Positions 8,450 through 17,944 of a stretch of DNA of 64,000 nucleotides are shown here, one piece after another (within the stretch, counting starts at the first letter, position 1; every line of letters begins with the position of its first letter). Origin of the DNA: Bacteroidota bacterium (GTDB lineage: Bacteria > Bacteroidota > Bacteroidia > B-17B0 > Aurantibacillaceae); the NCBI GenBank assembly GCA_016185125.1, contig JACPOC010000021.1, positions 62,001 through 126,000 of the forward strand, written 5' to 3'. The position numbers were made by a program, and so were the translations under genes. The notes beneath the pieces were generated by a model. That model saw only the letters and a list, made by a program, of their open reading frames with translations, searched no databases and was not told the DNA's origin.

Positions 8450-11047
8450 ATGATTAAAAAACTATTTTTTGTTTCATTGCTAATTAATGTTTTGCCCGTT
8501 ATTTCCCAAACCGAAAAAAGCAAGGAGCCATTACAGGTTGTTAAACCATCTGACACAAACTCACCGTTAGTTCCTCCCGATTCAACTGTTGCGGTTGATA
8601 ATCAGGCAGATACAACTTCGGCCGCTAAATTCAATCTTCCTATTTTTAGTACCAGTGGCGCAGATGCGGATGCTGATATGGATAATCAGGATGTTTCCGG
8701 CTTACTTCAATCCAGCCGCGATGTTTTTACACAATTCGCAAGTTTCCAGTTTGGTGTGGCGCGTTACCGTATGCGCGGGTATGCCTCTGAAAACCAACAA
8801 GTTTTAATAAACGGGGTAAATGTAAATAACCTCGAGAATGGCACCAGTACCTGGAGCAGCTGGGGCGGGTTAAACGATGTTACCCGTTTTGTAGAATCCC
8901 GCTTTGGTAACGGACCTAACCGTCTTGCTTTTTCAGGGGCAGGCGGATACACAAACATAGATTCCAAAGCTTCCTCCTTTAGAAAAGGCACCCGCGTGTC
9001 ATACGCAAATGCCAATCGTATTTTTCGGCACCGTACCATGATTACTCACTCTACTGGCATGATGCAAAATGGTTGGGCCATAACTTTATCGGCCAGTAAT
9101 CGTGTTGGCGATCAAGTATACCTTCCCGGAACTTATATTAACGCTAATTCGTTTTACGCCTCCATTGATAAGAGGTGGAGCGATCGTCACACCACTTCGC
9201 TGGTTGCTTTTAACGCACCCACAGAACAAGGAAGAACTACTGCCGAGCAACTCGAAGCTTTTGAAATTACAGGGTCAAATTATTACAACAGTTTATGGGG
9301 TTATCAAAACGGAAAGGTGCGAAATTCATCAATTGCGCGTACCAACCGGCCTATGATGATACTCTCGCATATTTGGAACATGAAAGATGGCGCTAAATTG
9401 ACAGCGTCGGCTTCGTATAACTGGGGCGAATACAGTATTTCAGGTTTAAACTGGAACAATTCTCCTAACCCGCGGCCCGATTACTACCGTTATTTACCCA
9501 GCTACTATTACAGACAAGGCGAAACGGCCAAAGGTGACGCACAAACTCAACTATGGAATAACGATGTAAACACTCGCCAGATCAATTGGGATCGCTTAAT
9601 TGCCATGAACCAAGCTAACCTTTATACTGTTCCAGTACAAAGCGGAGGGGTAAATACAACCGAAACGCGATCACGATACATTTTGGAGAACAGGGTTGAA
9701 AATTTAAAGAATGCAGGTTTAACATTAATCTATAACAAAAGAATAGAAAAGTTATTTATTAGCGGCGGACTAAACGCCAATATGTACAAGAATAACCGTT
9801 ATAAGACAATAGAAGATTTATTGGGTGGCAGTTTTTGGCTCGACTACGATCAGTTTGCACAGAACCTTGGGGTAGACGCCACTTACCAACAAAACAACAT
9901 TACAACCCCTGACCGAAAAGTAAAACAAGGAGAAAAGTTTGGATTTGATTATACAACCAATGTAAATCACGGTGAACTATGGGGACAAGGAGAATACAGC
10001 TTTACCAACCTTGATGTTTATGCCGGTGTTTCATTAGCAAGCAGTCAAATTTACAGAACAGGAAACATTGCCAACGGAAAATTTCCAACAACCAGCAAAG
10101 GCGACAGCAAAAAATTGAACTATTTAAACTATGGCGTAAAAGGCGGAGCTACTTATAAAATTGATGGTCGCAACTTTATTACCGCCAATGGAAGTTATTT
10201 AACCCGCCCGCCGGAAGTAAATAATATTTTCGTTTCGCCGCGTACACGTAACGATATTGTGAATAATGGGGTTTCCGCTGAGAACATAGCGAGCATGGAC
10301 ATTAGTTATTTAGCGAAGTATCCGGGCTTTAAAGTGCGACTTACTTATTATAACACCGCTATTAAAAACCAGGTGTATTACCGTGTGTTTTGGAGCGATG
10401 AATATAATAATAACGTCAACTATTTAATGACCGGCGTAAATCAACAACATCAGGGTGTAGAATTAGGATTGGAAAAAACCTTATTCACGGCGCATGTTAT
10501 TCAGGGAGTATTTGGTTATGGGAATTATTATTATACCAACAGGCCAACTGCGCAGGCATGGCAGGACAATAATAACACACAGTTGTTTTCCGATAGAACG
10601 GTGTACCTAAAAAATTACCGGATTGGCGGAACTCCTCAAACAGTGGCAGGGCTAGGGTATCGTTACAACGGAATAAAACGCTGGTATGCGGGAATTACCT
10701 ATAATTATTTCGCTCAAAACTTCCTTGAACCAAATCCTGACAGAAGAACAGCTGAGGCAGTTCAGAAATATACAAGTACAGATCCTATGTACAAACAGAT
10801 TGTAGAGCAGGAACAATTGCCGGATTATTTTCTTGTTAACGCCAATGCAGGTAAATCTTTCAGGATTGCAAGCAAATACATTTTAAATGTGAGCCTAACG
10901 GTGAACAACCTTTTAAACAATAAAAACATTCGCAACTGGGGCTATGAACAAATGCGCTGGGATTACAGCGATGTAACCAAGTTTGGGGAAAAATACCAAT
11001 ACATGCCGGGCGCAACTTACATGGCTATGATCAACTTTACTTTCTAA
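8450..11047 (+). CDS. TonB-dependent outer-membrane receptor
   Basis: An 865-residue outer-membrane receptor. It has a signal peptide (1-20, ending VISQ), a low-complexity spacer, a plug domain from about residue 70 (VSGLLQSSRDVF, RYRMRGYASENQQVLINGV), and a long beta-barrel with many aromatic strands. It ends in ...YMAMINFTF, the usual terminal Phe. It lacks the N-terminal carboxypeptidase-like domain found in SusC proteins and no SusD gene follows; instead two DUF5689 lipoproteins follow 11 and 17 bases apart, so it is one operon. The imported substrate is unknown. The lipoproteins and the divergent nuclease hint at nucleic-acid fragments or phosphate compounds. Confidence 0.92.
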   Translation: MIKKLFFVSLLINVLPVISQTEKSKEPLQVVKPSDTNSPLVPPDSTVAVDNQADTTSAAKFNLPIFSTSGADADADMDNQDVSGLLQSSRDVFTQFASFQFGVARYRMRGYASENQQVLINGVNVNNLENGTSTWSSWGGLNDVTRFVESRFGNGPNRLAFSGAGGYTNIDSKASSFRKGTRVSYANANRIFRHRTMITHSTGMMQNGWAITLSASNRVGDQVYLPGTYINANSFYASIDKRWSDRHTTSLVAFNAPTEQGRTTAEQLEAFEITGSNYYNSLWGYQNGKVRNSSIARTNRPMMILSHIWNMKDGAKLTASASYNWGEYSISGLNWNNSPNPRPDYYRYLPSYYYRQGETAKGDAQTQLWNNDVNTRQINWDRLIAMNQANLYTVPVQSGGVNTTETRSRYILENRVENLKNAGLTLIYNKRIEKLFISGGLNANMYKNNRYKTIEDLLGGSFWLDYDQFAQNLGVDATYQQNNITTPDRKVKQGEKFGFDYTTNVNHGELWGQGEYSFTNLDVYAGVSLASSQIYRTGNIANGKFPTTSKGDSKKLNYLNYGVKGGATYKIDGRNFITANGSYLTRPPEVNNIFVSPRTRNDIVNNGVSAENIASMDISYLAKYPGFKVRLTYYNTAIKNQVYYRVFWSDEYNNNVNYLMTGVNQQHQGVELGLEKTLFTAHVIQGVFGYGNYYYTNRPTAQAWQDNNNTQLFSDRTVYLKNYRIGGTPQTVAGLGYRYNGIKRWYAGITYNYFAQNFLEPNPDRRTAEAVQKYTSTDPMYKQIVEQEQLPDYFLVNANAGKSFRIASKYILNVSLTVNNLLNNKNIRNWGYEQMRWDYSDVTKFGEKYQYMPGATYMAMINFTF

Positions 11048-11058
11048 TTGAAAAAACA

Positions 11059-12321
11059 ATGAAAAAATTAATTTACATAAATACCTTGCTTTTCTCCATT
11101 CTGTTATTTAACGGTTGTAAGAAAAAAGCAGACACCCCGCCAACCCGCGATCTGGCAGACGGCACTACCTATTCAACAAGCGATTTAAAAACCATTGCCA
11201 CCTGCTCAAATGCCTGCAACCACAGGTTTATCAATGAAGCTTATTTTAAAGGCGTTGTTATTGCCGATGAAGTGAGCGGTAATTTTTATAAGGAAATTTA
11301 TGTAAGGGATGCCCAAAACACCGGTGGTATTCATATGACTTTTACCGTTTCCAGAAGCAATCTTTTTATTGGCGATTCTATTCGTTTAAATTTAAAAGGG
11401 TACGATGTTAATTTGAATGCTTCTTCCGGAATGCTGGAGATTGACTCTGTAAACTTTGAAAGAAACATAGTAAAATTTGCATCCGGCGCCAATCCACAAC
11501 CGCGCATCCTTTCACTTTCTGCGTTAAGCGGAACAAATTCTTACTCGAGTTATTTTTGCGACCTTGTAACAATCACCGGCGTTTCTTTTATACCAGCCGA
11601 TACAAATAAAATATTCGCTGATGCTATATATCAACAATCTATTAACCGTACTATACAGGATTGCGGGGGTAACCCTATAGTAGTAAGAACCAGTAATTAT
11701 GCTGCTTTCGCGCAGCAAAAAACGCCAAAGGGGTATGGCTCCATTACAGGAATTGCCACTGCGTATGGCACAACCAATCAGATGCAGATTAGAACCCCCA
11801 CAGAACTTAACATGAATGGCGCATCGCCTTGTTTCACTTACATTAAAAAAGATTTTAACGATAACTCCATCACAAGCGGCGGCTGGAATCAGGTTTCGGT
11901 AACAGGTTCGGTGGTTATATGGAGTACGGCCACATTTGGGGGAGCTACATTTGCAAAAATTTCAGGCTTTGTAGGCACAAACCAACTTTCTGAAAACTGG
12001 TTAATTTCTCCGGCTATTAATTTAGCGGCAGCAAGTAATCCAATTTTAACCTTTCAGAGCGCGGCTAAATTTGCAGGTAATCCCTTAGAAGTATGGGCTT
12101 CTACCAATTATGTTTCCGGCTTACCTTCAACCGCAACATGGACGCAGTTAAGCGGCTTTAATCTTGGCGCCACCTCTCCCGGGTATCAATGGGCAGCTTC
12201 AGGAGTTACTTCCCTTAACGCTTTTAAAAATACCAATGCAAGAATTGCATTTAAATATACCAGTACTACCTCCGGAGCAACAACATACGAAGTGGATGAT
12301 GTTGTTGTAAGAGAAAATTAA
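11059..12321 (+). CDS. DUF5689 lipoprotein with choice-of-anchor-J-like C-terminal domain (copy 1)
   Basis: A 420-residue surface lipoprotein. The N-terminus carries a lipobox (LLFNGC, Cys at about residue 20) followed by KKK. Residues about 50-240 form the DUF5689 region, with OB-fold-like features (FKGVVIADEVSGNFYKEIYV, FIGDSIRLNL). Residues about 255-420 resemble the choice-of-anchor J / cleaved-adhesin type domain (SENWLISPAINL, ending TYEVDDVVV). It is 11 bases after the TonB receptor and 17 bases before a paralogue of identical length, so it probably works on the cell surface as a capture partner of the receptor. The function is inferred from position. Confidence 0.82.
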   Translation: MKKLIYINTLLFSILLFNGCKKKADTPPTRDLADGTTYSTSDLKTIATCSNACNHRFINEAYFKGVVIADEVSGNFYKEIYVRDAQNTGGIHMTFTVSRSNLFIGDSIRLNLKGYDVNLNASSGMLEIDSVNFERNIVKFASGANPQPRILSLSALSGTNSYSSYFCDLVTITGVSFIPADTNKIFADAIYQQSINRTIQDCGGNPIVVRTSNYAAFAQQKTPKGYGSITGIATAYGTTNQMQIRTPTELNMNGASPCFTYIKKDFNDNSITSGGWNQVSVTGSVVIWSTATFGGATFAKISGFVGTNQLSENWLISPAINLAAASNPILTFQSAAKFAGNPLEVWASTNYVSGLPSTATWTQLSGFNLGATSPGYQWAASGVTSLNAFKNTNARIAFKYTSTTSGATTYEVDDVVVREN

Positions 12322-12338
12322 TTTTAAAGATATTTATT

Positions 12339-13601
12339 ATGAAAAAAATAAGTTTAACAATTGTGATTTTAAGCAGCCTTTTACTGGCTCTGAATTCTTG
12401 TAAAAAGAAGTATGAACTTCCCCCTCAAAAGGAACCGCCCCCAAACAGTGGAACGATAACTATCGATTCCATTTATAAAAAATACATTTCGTATTATGTT
12501 ACTTCAACTGTAACCCCTACAAAATTATTTAAATTCAGTAACGATGCAAGTGTTATCGGCACTGTAACTGCCGATGAAATAAGCGGAAACATTTATAAAT
12601 CAGTTTACATTCAGGACGCAACCGGCACATTACAGGTTAAATTGCTTAACAGCGGAGGATTGTTTGTGGGTGATTTAATAAGGATTAATCTTAAAAATAT
12701 AATCCTTAACGATTACGGTAAAATGGTACAGCTGGATTCAGTTGATATTGAAAAAAGTGCCGTAAAAATAAGCAGCGGAAATGTTGTAACTCCTACCAAA
12801 GCAACTTTTAATCAACTTACCATACTTAACGGAGCAGGCTTAAGTAATTTTCAAGGCAAGCTTGTTATTTTAGATTCAGTGGAATTTAACCTTGCAAGTA
12901 AAAATCAAATGTTTTCTGACCCTATTAACAAAGTTAGTGTTGATCGGATTTTAGAAAATTCAGCCAAATCCACAATTACAGTAAGAACATCGGGGTATGC
13001 TAATTTTGCAGGTAATATAATACCATGCGGTAATGGTTCTATCGTTGGCATAGTAAGTCAGTTTAACGGAACTATTCAGTTATTAATCAGAGATGCTAAG
13101 GAAGTAAAATTAAGTTCGGGCACTTGCCCTTATTTATCAAAAGCATTTGATGCAGACGGACTCTTAGGCGGAGGCTGGTCTACCTATAACGTAACAGGAA
13201 ATATTAACTGGACTATTGGAACAATAGGCGGTGGCTCTTATGCCAACATCAGTAATTATGTCGGTTCTAACATTGCCTGCGAAACCTGGCTTATCTCCCC
13301 ACCGGTAAATCTTTCAACATCTATTAATCCGGTTTTAAACTTTTTATCTGCTTATAAGTATAGCGGACCCGCTTTACAGGTGTATGTGTCAACAAACTAT
13401 TCATCCGGCGACCCAACTCTGGCAACATGGACGGCGCTTAATCCTACATTGTCTGCGGGATCTTTTGTCTGGACCTCTTCGGGAAATGTTTCCTTAGGCG
13501 CTTTTAAGACTTCGAATGTGCGCATAGGGTTTAAGTATACCGGAACCTCTACTTCAGGCAGCACCTGGGAATTAGATAATGTAGGTATTATAGAATTATA
13601 G
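12339..13601 (+). CDS. DUF5689 lipoprotein with choice-of-anchor-J-like C-terminal domain (copy 2)
   Basis: A second 420-residue lipoprotein in tandem with copy 1 and built the same way. It has a lipobox (LALNSC, then KKK), a DUF5689 region with IGTVTADEISGNIYKSVYI and LFVGDLIRINLKN, and a C-terminal domain with ETWLISPPVNL and a final WELDNVGII. The two proteins share architecture and many motif positions but differ clearly in sequence, which indicates an old duplication with specialised copies. It is the last gene of the receptor operon; mutS starts 66 bases later. Confidence 0.82.
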   Translation: MKKISLTIVILSSLLLALNSCKKKYELPPQKEPPPNSGTITIDSIYKKYISYYVTSTVTPTKLFKFSNDASVIGTVTADEISGNIYKSVYIQDATGTLQVKLLNSGGLFVGDLIRINLKNIILNDYGKMVQLDSVDIEKSAVKISSGNVVTPTKATFNQLTILNGAGLSNFQGKLVILDSVEFNLASKNQMFSDPINKVSVDRILENSAKSTITVRTSGYANFAGNIIPCGNGSIVGIVSQFNGTIQLLIRDAKEVKLSSGTCPYLSKAFDADGLLGGGWSTYNVTGNINWTIGTIGGGSYANISNYVGSNIACETWLISPPVNLSTSINPVLNFLSAYKYSGPALQVYVSTNYSSGDPTLATWTALNPTLSAGSFVWTSSGNVSLGAFKTSNVRIGFKYTGTSTSGSTWELDNVGIIEL

Positions 13602-13667
13602 TTCGCTTTTTTAAATCTTGTTTATAAATTGCTTTTATAAAGCCACTTTGACTTTGTAACTTGCAGT

Positions 13668-16301
13668 ATGAGCAAAGTGGCAGAGAAGGAAACTCCTTTA
13701 ATGAAACAGTATAACGGAATCAAAGTAAAATATCCGGATGCTATTTTATTATTTCGTGTCGGAGATTTTTATGAAACGTTTGGGGAAGACGCCGTTAAAG
13801 CTTCTAAGATATTAGGAATTATTTTAACCAAACGGGCTAACGGTTCCGCTTCTCATATTGAACTCGCAGGATTTCCGCATCACTCTTTAGATTCTTATTT
13901 ACCAAAGTTAGTGCGCGCGGGTTATAGGGTAGCCATTTGCGATCAACTAGAAGATCCGAAAATGGTTAAAGGCATTGTGAAGCGGGGGATTACCGAATTG
14001 GTTACTCCCGGCGTTTGCTTTAACGATAAAATACTTCACCACCAGCAGAATAATTTTTTAGCTTCCATTCATTTAGATAAAGAATTTGCCGGACTTGCTC
14101 TTTGCGATGTTTCTACCGGAGAGTTTTTGGTGGCGCAGGGTTCTATCAGTTATATTGATAAGCTGATTCAAAATTTTAAGCCTAACGAATTACTTTACGA
14201 AAAAAACAAACGCACACAACTTACCGATCTTGTAGGAGACCGCTTTTATTCTTTTGGGCTTGATGACTGGGCTTTTTCATTTGATTATGGCTATGAAAGT
14301 CTTGTGAAACACTTTGAAACTAAATCATTAAAAGGATTTGGAATTGAAGAATCCAATCACGCTATTTCGGCCTGTGGCGCCATCCTTCATTATCTTAACG
14401 AAACCAAGCACGACCGCTTAAAACATATTACCAGCATCAGCCGAATTGATGAGGAGCAGTTTGTTTGGCTGGATAAATTTACCATTCGTAATTTAGAATT
14501 GTACACCACCAACCATGAAAATGGTAAAGCACTGGTTGACGTCATAGACAAAACCGTTAGTCCTATGGGCTCGCGATTATTGAAACGCTGGCTTGCCCTT
14601 CCTTTAAAAAACATGGAAGCCATTAATGAAAGACTAGCGGCAGTAAACTATTATTATAACAGTGCCGAAGAACGTGAAATAATAACAGGTCTTCTTAAAG
14701 AAGTGGGAGATTTAGAACGGCTGATCTCAAAAATTGCGGCCATTCGTGTAAATCCCCGCGAGTTAACTCAACTGAAAAAATCTTTGGATATTATTGAGCA
14801 GATTCAGAATAAAATAATGCTTTCAAAAAACGAAAGCCTTAATAAAATTGCCGAACAATTAAATCCTTGCTTAATTATTAATGAACGTTTAACGAATGAA
14901 TTAAACGAAGAAGCGCCAGTAAATATTTTTAAAGGAAATGTTATTAATAAGGGAATAAACGCCGAGCTTGATGAGTTAAGGAGTATTGCTTATAATGGGA
15001 AAGAGCATTTATTGCAAATTCAGCAGCGCGAGGTTGAGAAAACAGGAATATCTTCGCTGAAAGTAGCCTATAACAGTGTTTTTGGTTATTATCTGGAAGT
15101 AACACATTTGCATAAAGATAAAGTTCCACCTGATTGGATCCGCAAACAAACGCTCACCAACGCCGAACGTTATATTACGCCTGAACTTAAAACATACGAA
15201 GAGAAAATATTGGGAGCCGAAGAAAAAATAGTTGCTCTTGAACAGCAGCTCTTTGAAAATATCGTATTGAGTTTAAGTGAGTATATTGTCCCCATTCAGC
15301 TAAATGCCTCCCTTCTGGCCCGGCTCGATGTTTATTGCGGTTTCGCCACTTTGGCACTTGAAAATAATTATTACCAACCCCAACTGAATATGGGCTTTGC
15401 CATTAACATAGAGGAAGGGCGGCATCCGGTAATAGAAAAACAATTACCTCCGGGCACTGATTACGTGAGTAATTCAATTTTTTTAGATAGCGAGGATACA
15501 CAAATAATGATGATCACCGGACCCAACATGAGCGGTAAATCAGCATTACTTCGCCAAACAGCCTTAATTGTTTTACTAGCGCAGATAGGAAGTTTTGTGC
15601 CTGCTAAAACAGCAAAAATTGGAATTGTAGATAAAATATTTACTCGCGTAGGCGCAACTGATAATATCAGTTCAGGCGAATCTACTTTTATGGTAGAGAT
15701 GAATGAAACCGCGAGCATTTTAAATAATTTAAGTAACCGTAGTTTAGTTTTATTAGATGAAATAGGCAGGGGCACTTCTACGTACGACGGAATTAGCATT
15801 GCCTGGAGCATTGCCGAATACATTCACGCGCAGCCTGTGGCCAAAGCAAAAACTTTATTTGCCACGCATTATCATGAATTGAATGAAATGTGTAATTTTT
15901 TCCCTCGCATAAAAAACTTTAATGTTTCAGTAAAAGAAAGTGAAAATAAAATAATTTTTCTTCGCAAATTGGCCGAAGGCGGAAGTGAGCACAGTTTTGG
16001 AATACATGTGGCGCGCATGGCCGGAATGCCAAAAAGTGTAGTAGAGCGCGCTAATGAGATTTTAAAAAAATTGGAGAAAGAACATGAGTTGGAAATGTTT
16101 GGCGATGAAGGAATCAAAGTAGAAGGTGCTACTAAAATAAAAACAAAGAAAGAAAAAGATGTTCAAATGAGTTTTTTTCAGTTAAACGATCCGGTGTTAG
16201 AACAGATAAAATTGGATGTTTTAAAAATAGACATTAACACCTTAACGCCTGTGGAGGCTCTGTTAAAGCTGAATGAAATTAAAAAACTGGTTGGAGGCTA
16301 A
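13668..16301 (+). CDS. mutS: DNA mismatch repair ATPase MutS
   Basis: An 877-residue mismatch-recognition protein of normal length. The N-terminal domain has the mismatch-reading DFYETF motif (Phe-Tyr-Glu, about residues 35-40), then the connector, lever and clamp domains. The ATPase domain carries the Walker [19 protein letters not shown] (about 618-635), the [12 protein letters not shown] signature, Walker [17 protein letters not shown] and the conserved ATHYHEL. The C-terminal tail ends in a leucine-rich segment ([15 protein letters not shown]) typical of MutS1. It acts in the cytoplasm with MutL. There is a separate 66-base upstream region, so it need not be transcribed with the lipoproteins. 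Confidence 0.98.
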   Translation: MSKVAEKETPLMKQYNGIKVKYPDAILLFRVGDFYETFGEDAVKASKILGIILTKRANGSASHIELAGFPHHSLDSYLPKLVRAGYRVAICDQLEDPKMVKGIVKRGITELVTPGVCFNDKILHHQQNNFLASIHLDKEFAGLALCDVSTGEFLVAQGSISYIDKLIQNFKPNELLYEKNKRTQLTDLVGDRFYSFGLDDWAFSFDYGYESLVKHFETKSLKGFGIEESNHAISACGAILHYLNETKHDRLKHITSISRIDEEQFVWLDKFTIRNLELYTTNHENGKALVDVIDKTVSPMGSRLLKRWLALPLKNMEAINERLAAVNYYYNSAEEREIITGLLKEVGDLERLISKIAAIRVNPRELTQLKKSLDIIEQIQNKIMLSKNESLNKIAEQLNPCLIINERLTNELNEEAPVNIFKGNVINKGINAELDELRSIAYNGKEHLLQIQQREVEKTGISSLKVAYNSVFGYYLEVTHLHKDKVPPDWIRKQTLTNAERYITPELKTYEEKILGAEEKIVALEQQLFENIVLSLSEYIVPIQLNASLLARLDVYCGFATLALENNYYQPQLNMGFAINIEEGRHPVIEKQLPPGTDYVSNSIFLDSEDTQIMMITGPNMSGKSALLRQTALIVLLAQIGSFVPAKTAKIGIVDKIFTRVGATDNISSGESTFMVEMNETASILNNLSNRSLVLLDEIGRGTSTYDGISIAWSIAEYIHAQPVAKAKTLFATHYHELNEMCNFFPRIKNFNVSVKESENKIIFLRKLAEGGSEHSFGIHVARMAGMPKSVVERANEILKKLEKEHELEMFGDEGIKVEGATKIKTKKEKDVQMSFFQLNDPVLEQIKLDVLKIDINTLTPVEALLKLNEIKKLVGG

Positions 16302-16318
16302 ATTTTCAATAAAAACTT

Positions 16319-16347
16319 TTGTGTAATCAAAAAAACCGCTACATTTG
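16319..16347 (+). promoter_or_regulatory. Promoter of the tRNA-Gly/tRNA-Leu transcript
   Basis: TTG at 16319-16321, an 18-base spacer and TACATTTG at 16340-16347 form a near-ideal Bacteroidota promoter. Transcription would start at about 16354, some 16 bases before tRNA-Gly. Confidence 0.8.
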
Positions 16348-16369
16348 CACTCCCCAATTAAGGTAAAAA

Positions 16370-16442
16370 GCGGAAATAGCTCAGTTGGTAGAGCGCAACC
16401 TTGCCAAGGTTGAGGTCGCGAGTTCGAGCCTCGTTTTCCGCT
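16370..16442 (+). tRNA. tRNA-Gly (anticodon GCC)
   Basis: A 73-base cloverleaf: acceptor GCGGAAA pairs with TTTCCGC, D-arm GCTCAGTTGGTAGAGC, anticodon stem CAACC/GGTTG around TTGCCAA (anticodon GCC), T-arm with GTTCGAG, discriminator T. CCA is not encoded. A promoter lies just upstream and a hairpin terminator follows at once. Confidence 0.97.
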
Positions 16443-16443
16443 C

Positions 16444-16471
16444 AAAAACCCTCTCTTCGGAGAGGTTTTTT
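16444..16471 (+). terminator. Intrinsic terminator between the two tRNAs
   Basis: Stem CCTCTC / GAGAGG with a TTCG tetraloop, flanked by an A run and followed by six Ts. It lies two bases after tRNA-Gly, so either tRNA-Leu is made by read-through or it has its own weak promoter in the short gap. Confidence 0.75.
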
Positions 16472-16489
16472 ATGATTAGTCGCCAAAAT

Positions 16490-16573
16490 GCCTGGGTGGT
16501 GGAACTGGTAGACACGCAGGACTTAAAATCCTGTGCTTTCACGAGCGTACGGGTTCAAGTCCCGTCCCGGGTA
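16490..16573 (+). tRNA. tRNA-Leu (anticodon UAA)
   Basis: An 84-base class II tRNA: acceptor GCCTGGG pairs with CCCGGGT (two G-U pairs), anticodon stem CAGGA/TCCTG around CTTAAAA (anticodon TAA), an extra long variable arm, T-arm GGGTTCAAGTCCC, discriminator A. CCA is not encoded. Its 3' end borders a mobile-element relic on the other strand, suggesting it served as an integration site. Confidence 0.96.
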
Positions 16574-16576
16574 CAT

Positions 16577-16617
16577 AGCCGGACTTCTCTTTCATAAAAA
16601 GAGAGTCCGGCTTTTTT
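16577..16617 (+). terminator. Intrinsic terminator after tRNA-Leu
   Basis: A long stem AGCCGGACT-TCTCTTT / AAAGAGAG-TCCGGCT with one bulged T, a short AT-rich loop and a run of six Ts. It also closes any convergent transcript from the island. Confidence 0.8.
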
Positions 16618-16850
16618 ATTTGTTCTAATTCCTTTGATAATTGGGCGGTGTAGCCAATCACTTCATTTATTTCAGAGGTTCGATAATGCTCAATTTTTGA
16701 ATCATAACCCAAACCGGCAGGGAATATGGCATTTTGGAAAATTTGCTTTTCGTAATAATCGCCAGAGTCCCAAACTGGCGCGAGATTGGCGGTTAATTTG
16801 GTTGTAAAATGTATCAATTCTTTAGGGTTCGATAATTTTTGGTTGAGCTT
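16618..16850 (-). pseudogene. Relic: C-terminal end of a serine recombinase
   Basis: Reading the minus strand from 16850, the frame gives about 75 residues with ANLAPVWDSGDYYEKQ, IFPAGLGYDSK and YRTSEINEVIG. I recognise this as the C-terminal end of Bacteroidota resolvase/invertase-type serine recombinases (pattern W..GD...KQ..Q..IFP.G..Y......RT..IN). Nothing of the catalytic N-terminal domain is present. The frame starts directly after the stop codon of the 16851-17879 gene, in the same phase, and then runs into the tRNA-Leu terminator, so both ends look like junctions. There is no ATG; the only possible start is a TTG. It is most likely the debris of an older mobile element next to tRNA-Leu. 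Confidence 0.65.
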
Positions 16851-17879
16851 TTAAAATTCCTCTAAAAGTTTCTTTTTTCGAACCTTCATTTCTTCCGAAA
16901 TAAAATACTCTTGTTCTACTTCCGTTTGAAGATAGTTATCCGAAATGATTTCAGATAGTTGAATAACTGGTTTGTTTTCAGTTTTAAACTTCCTAATGGC
17001 TTTATCTATAATATCCCGTCCCTCATCCGTTTGCAGATAGTCGATTGACAACTTGGTTGAGAATTGCAATTTATTTGAAAAGAGCAAGGCGTTATTATTT
17101 ATTAGAATAGCTTCAAAATTTGTTTTAGATTTTAATTCAAACATATCTCTCAAATACTTTACCTGCTTTACCTTATCAAGTAATTGAGTTTTATGTTTTG
17201 TTTGATTGATGTATTCAATAATTTGATTGTGGGTTTCACTTATATTATGTCGAGCATCCGCCAACTGTAATCTAAGTTTATTTACAATTTGATTTAATTC
17301 AATATCTGAAGCAGTTTTAAAAAAAGTTAATTCGTCATTAGTAATTAAATCGTCTGTTTGCTCAATTAAATCTTTGATTTGCGTTCTCTTCACATCAAAA
17401 TTTTCAAGTCTGTCTATTTTGATTTTATAATTTGATTCATATTTAAACGTGTTGTCAATATTTCTATTTAGGTCAATAATACTTCTGTTGATTATTCTCC
17501 CGATTTTTTGTAAAGCTGATTTTGTTTGTTTTAGATATGAAAATTGTTTGTCTGAATTGTTTTCCTTCAAGTAGAAATTTATACTGTCTTTTACAAGCTG
17601 AATACTCTCTTGAATAAACGCTGTGCTTATTTGTTCGTTTACCTCAAGTACAAGTTCAAAAAAATCTAAATATTGCTCATCAATTTCAAGATAAGCACCA
17701 TTTTTCCTAATAACTTCAGTTTCTATAAGCTTTTCAACTCTCTCAACATCTCCCAAAACTTGAATTGCCATATCATACTTATAGGAAAAGCTATTTCGCT
17801 TCTCAAACATTTCTGATAGCAATTCTTTAGACCAGTCAAGAGTCTTAATAAGTTCCTTTATGTTTTTAAAAACGGTCAT
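16851..17879 (-). CDS. Unrecognised helical, coiled-coil-rich protein; third gene of AbiE-like operon
   Basis: A 342-residue soluble protein that I do not recognise. It is rich in Lys, Glu, Asn and Ile and is predicted by eye to be almost all helical. Residues 1-75 look like a small winged-helix-type module (SYKYDMAIQVLGDVERVEKLI, then ...NGAYLEIDEQYLDFF), followed by long amphipathic helices (about 80-235) and a compact C-terminal part. This layout loosely recalls kleisin-type subunits of SMC complexes such as MksF/JetA, but no SMC ATPase gene is nearby, so this is only a thought. No signal peptide, membrane segment or catalytic motif is visible. It starts 65 bases after the NTase gene on the same strand, so it is probably co-transcribed with the AbiEi/AbiEii-like pair. 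Confidence 0.7.
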   Translation of the reverse strand: MTVFKNIKELIKTLDWSKELLSEMFEKRNSFSYKYDMAIQVLGDVERVEKLIETEVIRKNGAYLEIDEQYLDFFELVLEVNEQISTAFIQESIQLVKDSINFYLKENNSDKQFSYLKQTKSALQKIGRIINRSIIDLNRNIDNTFKYESNYKIKIDRLENFDVKRTQIKDLIEQTDDLITNDELTFFKTASDIELNQIVNKLRLQLADARHNISETHNQIIEYINQTKHKTQLLDKVKQVKYLRDMFELKSKTNFEAILINNNALLFSNKLQFSTKLSIDYLQTDEGRDIIDKAIRKFKTENKPVIQLSEIISDNYLQTEVEQEYFISEEMKVRKKKLLEEF

Positions 17880-17944
17880 TTATAAGTATGAAATTTAGTT
17901 AAAAAATAGTCTCTTTGACAGCTTCTTTTTTTAAATAATATTGT

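Noticed and set aside
16385-16597. Open frame across both tRNA genes on the plus strand
   Set aside because: It is only the translation of tRNA sequence and terminators; no protein signal.
16539-16617. Last residues of the recombinase-like frame (VPGTGLEPVRS)
   Set aside because: They come from reading the tRNA-Leu gene and its terminator backwards, a common artefact, so they were not counted as recombinase sequence.
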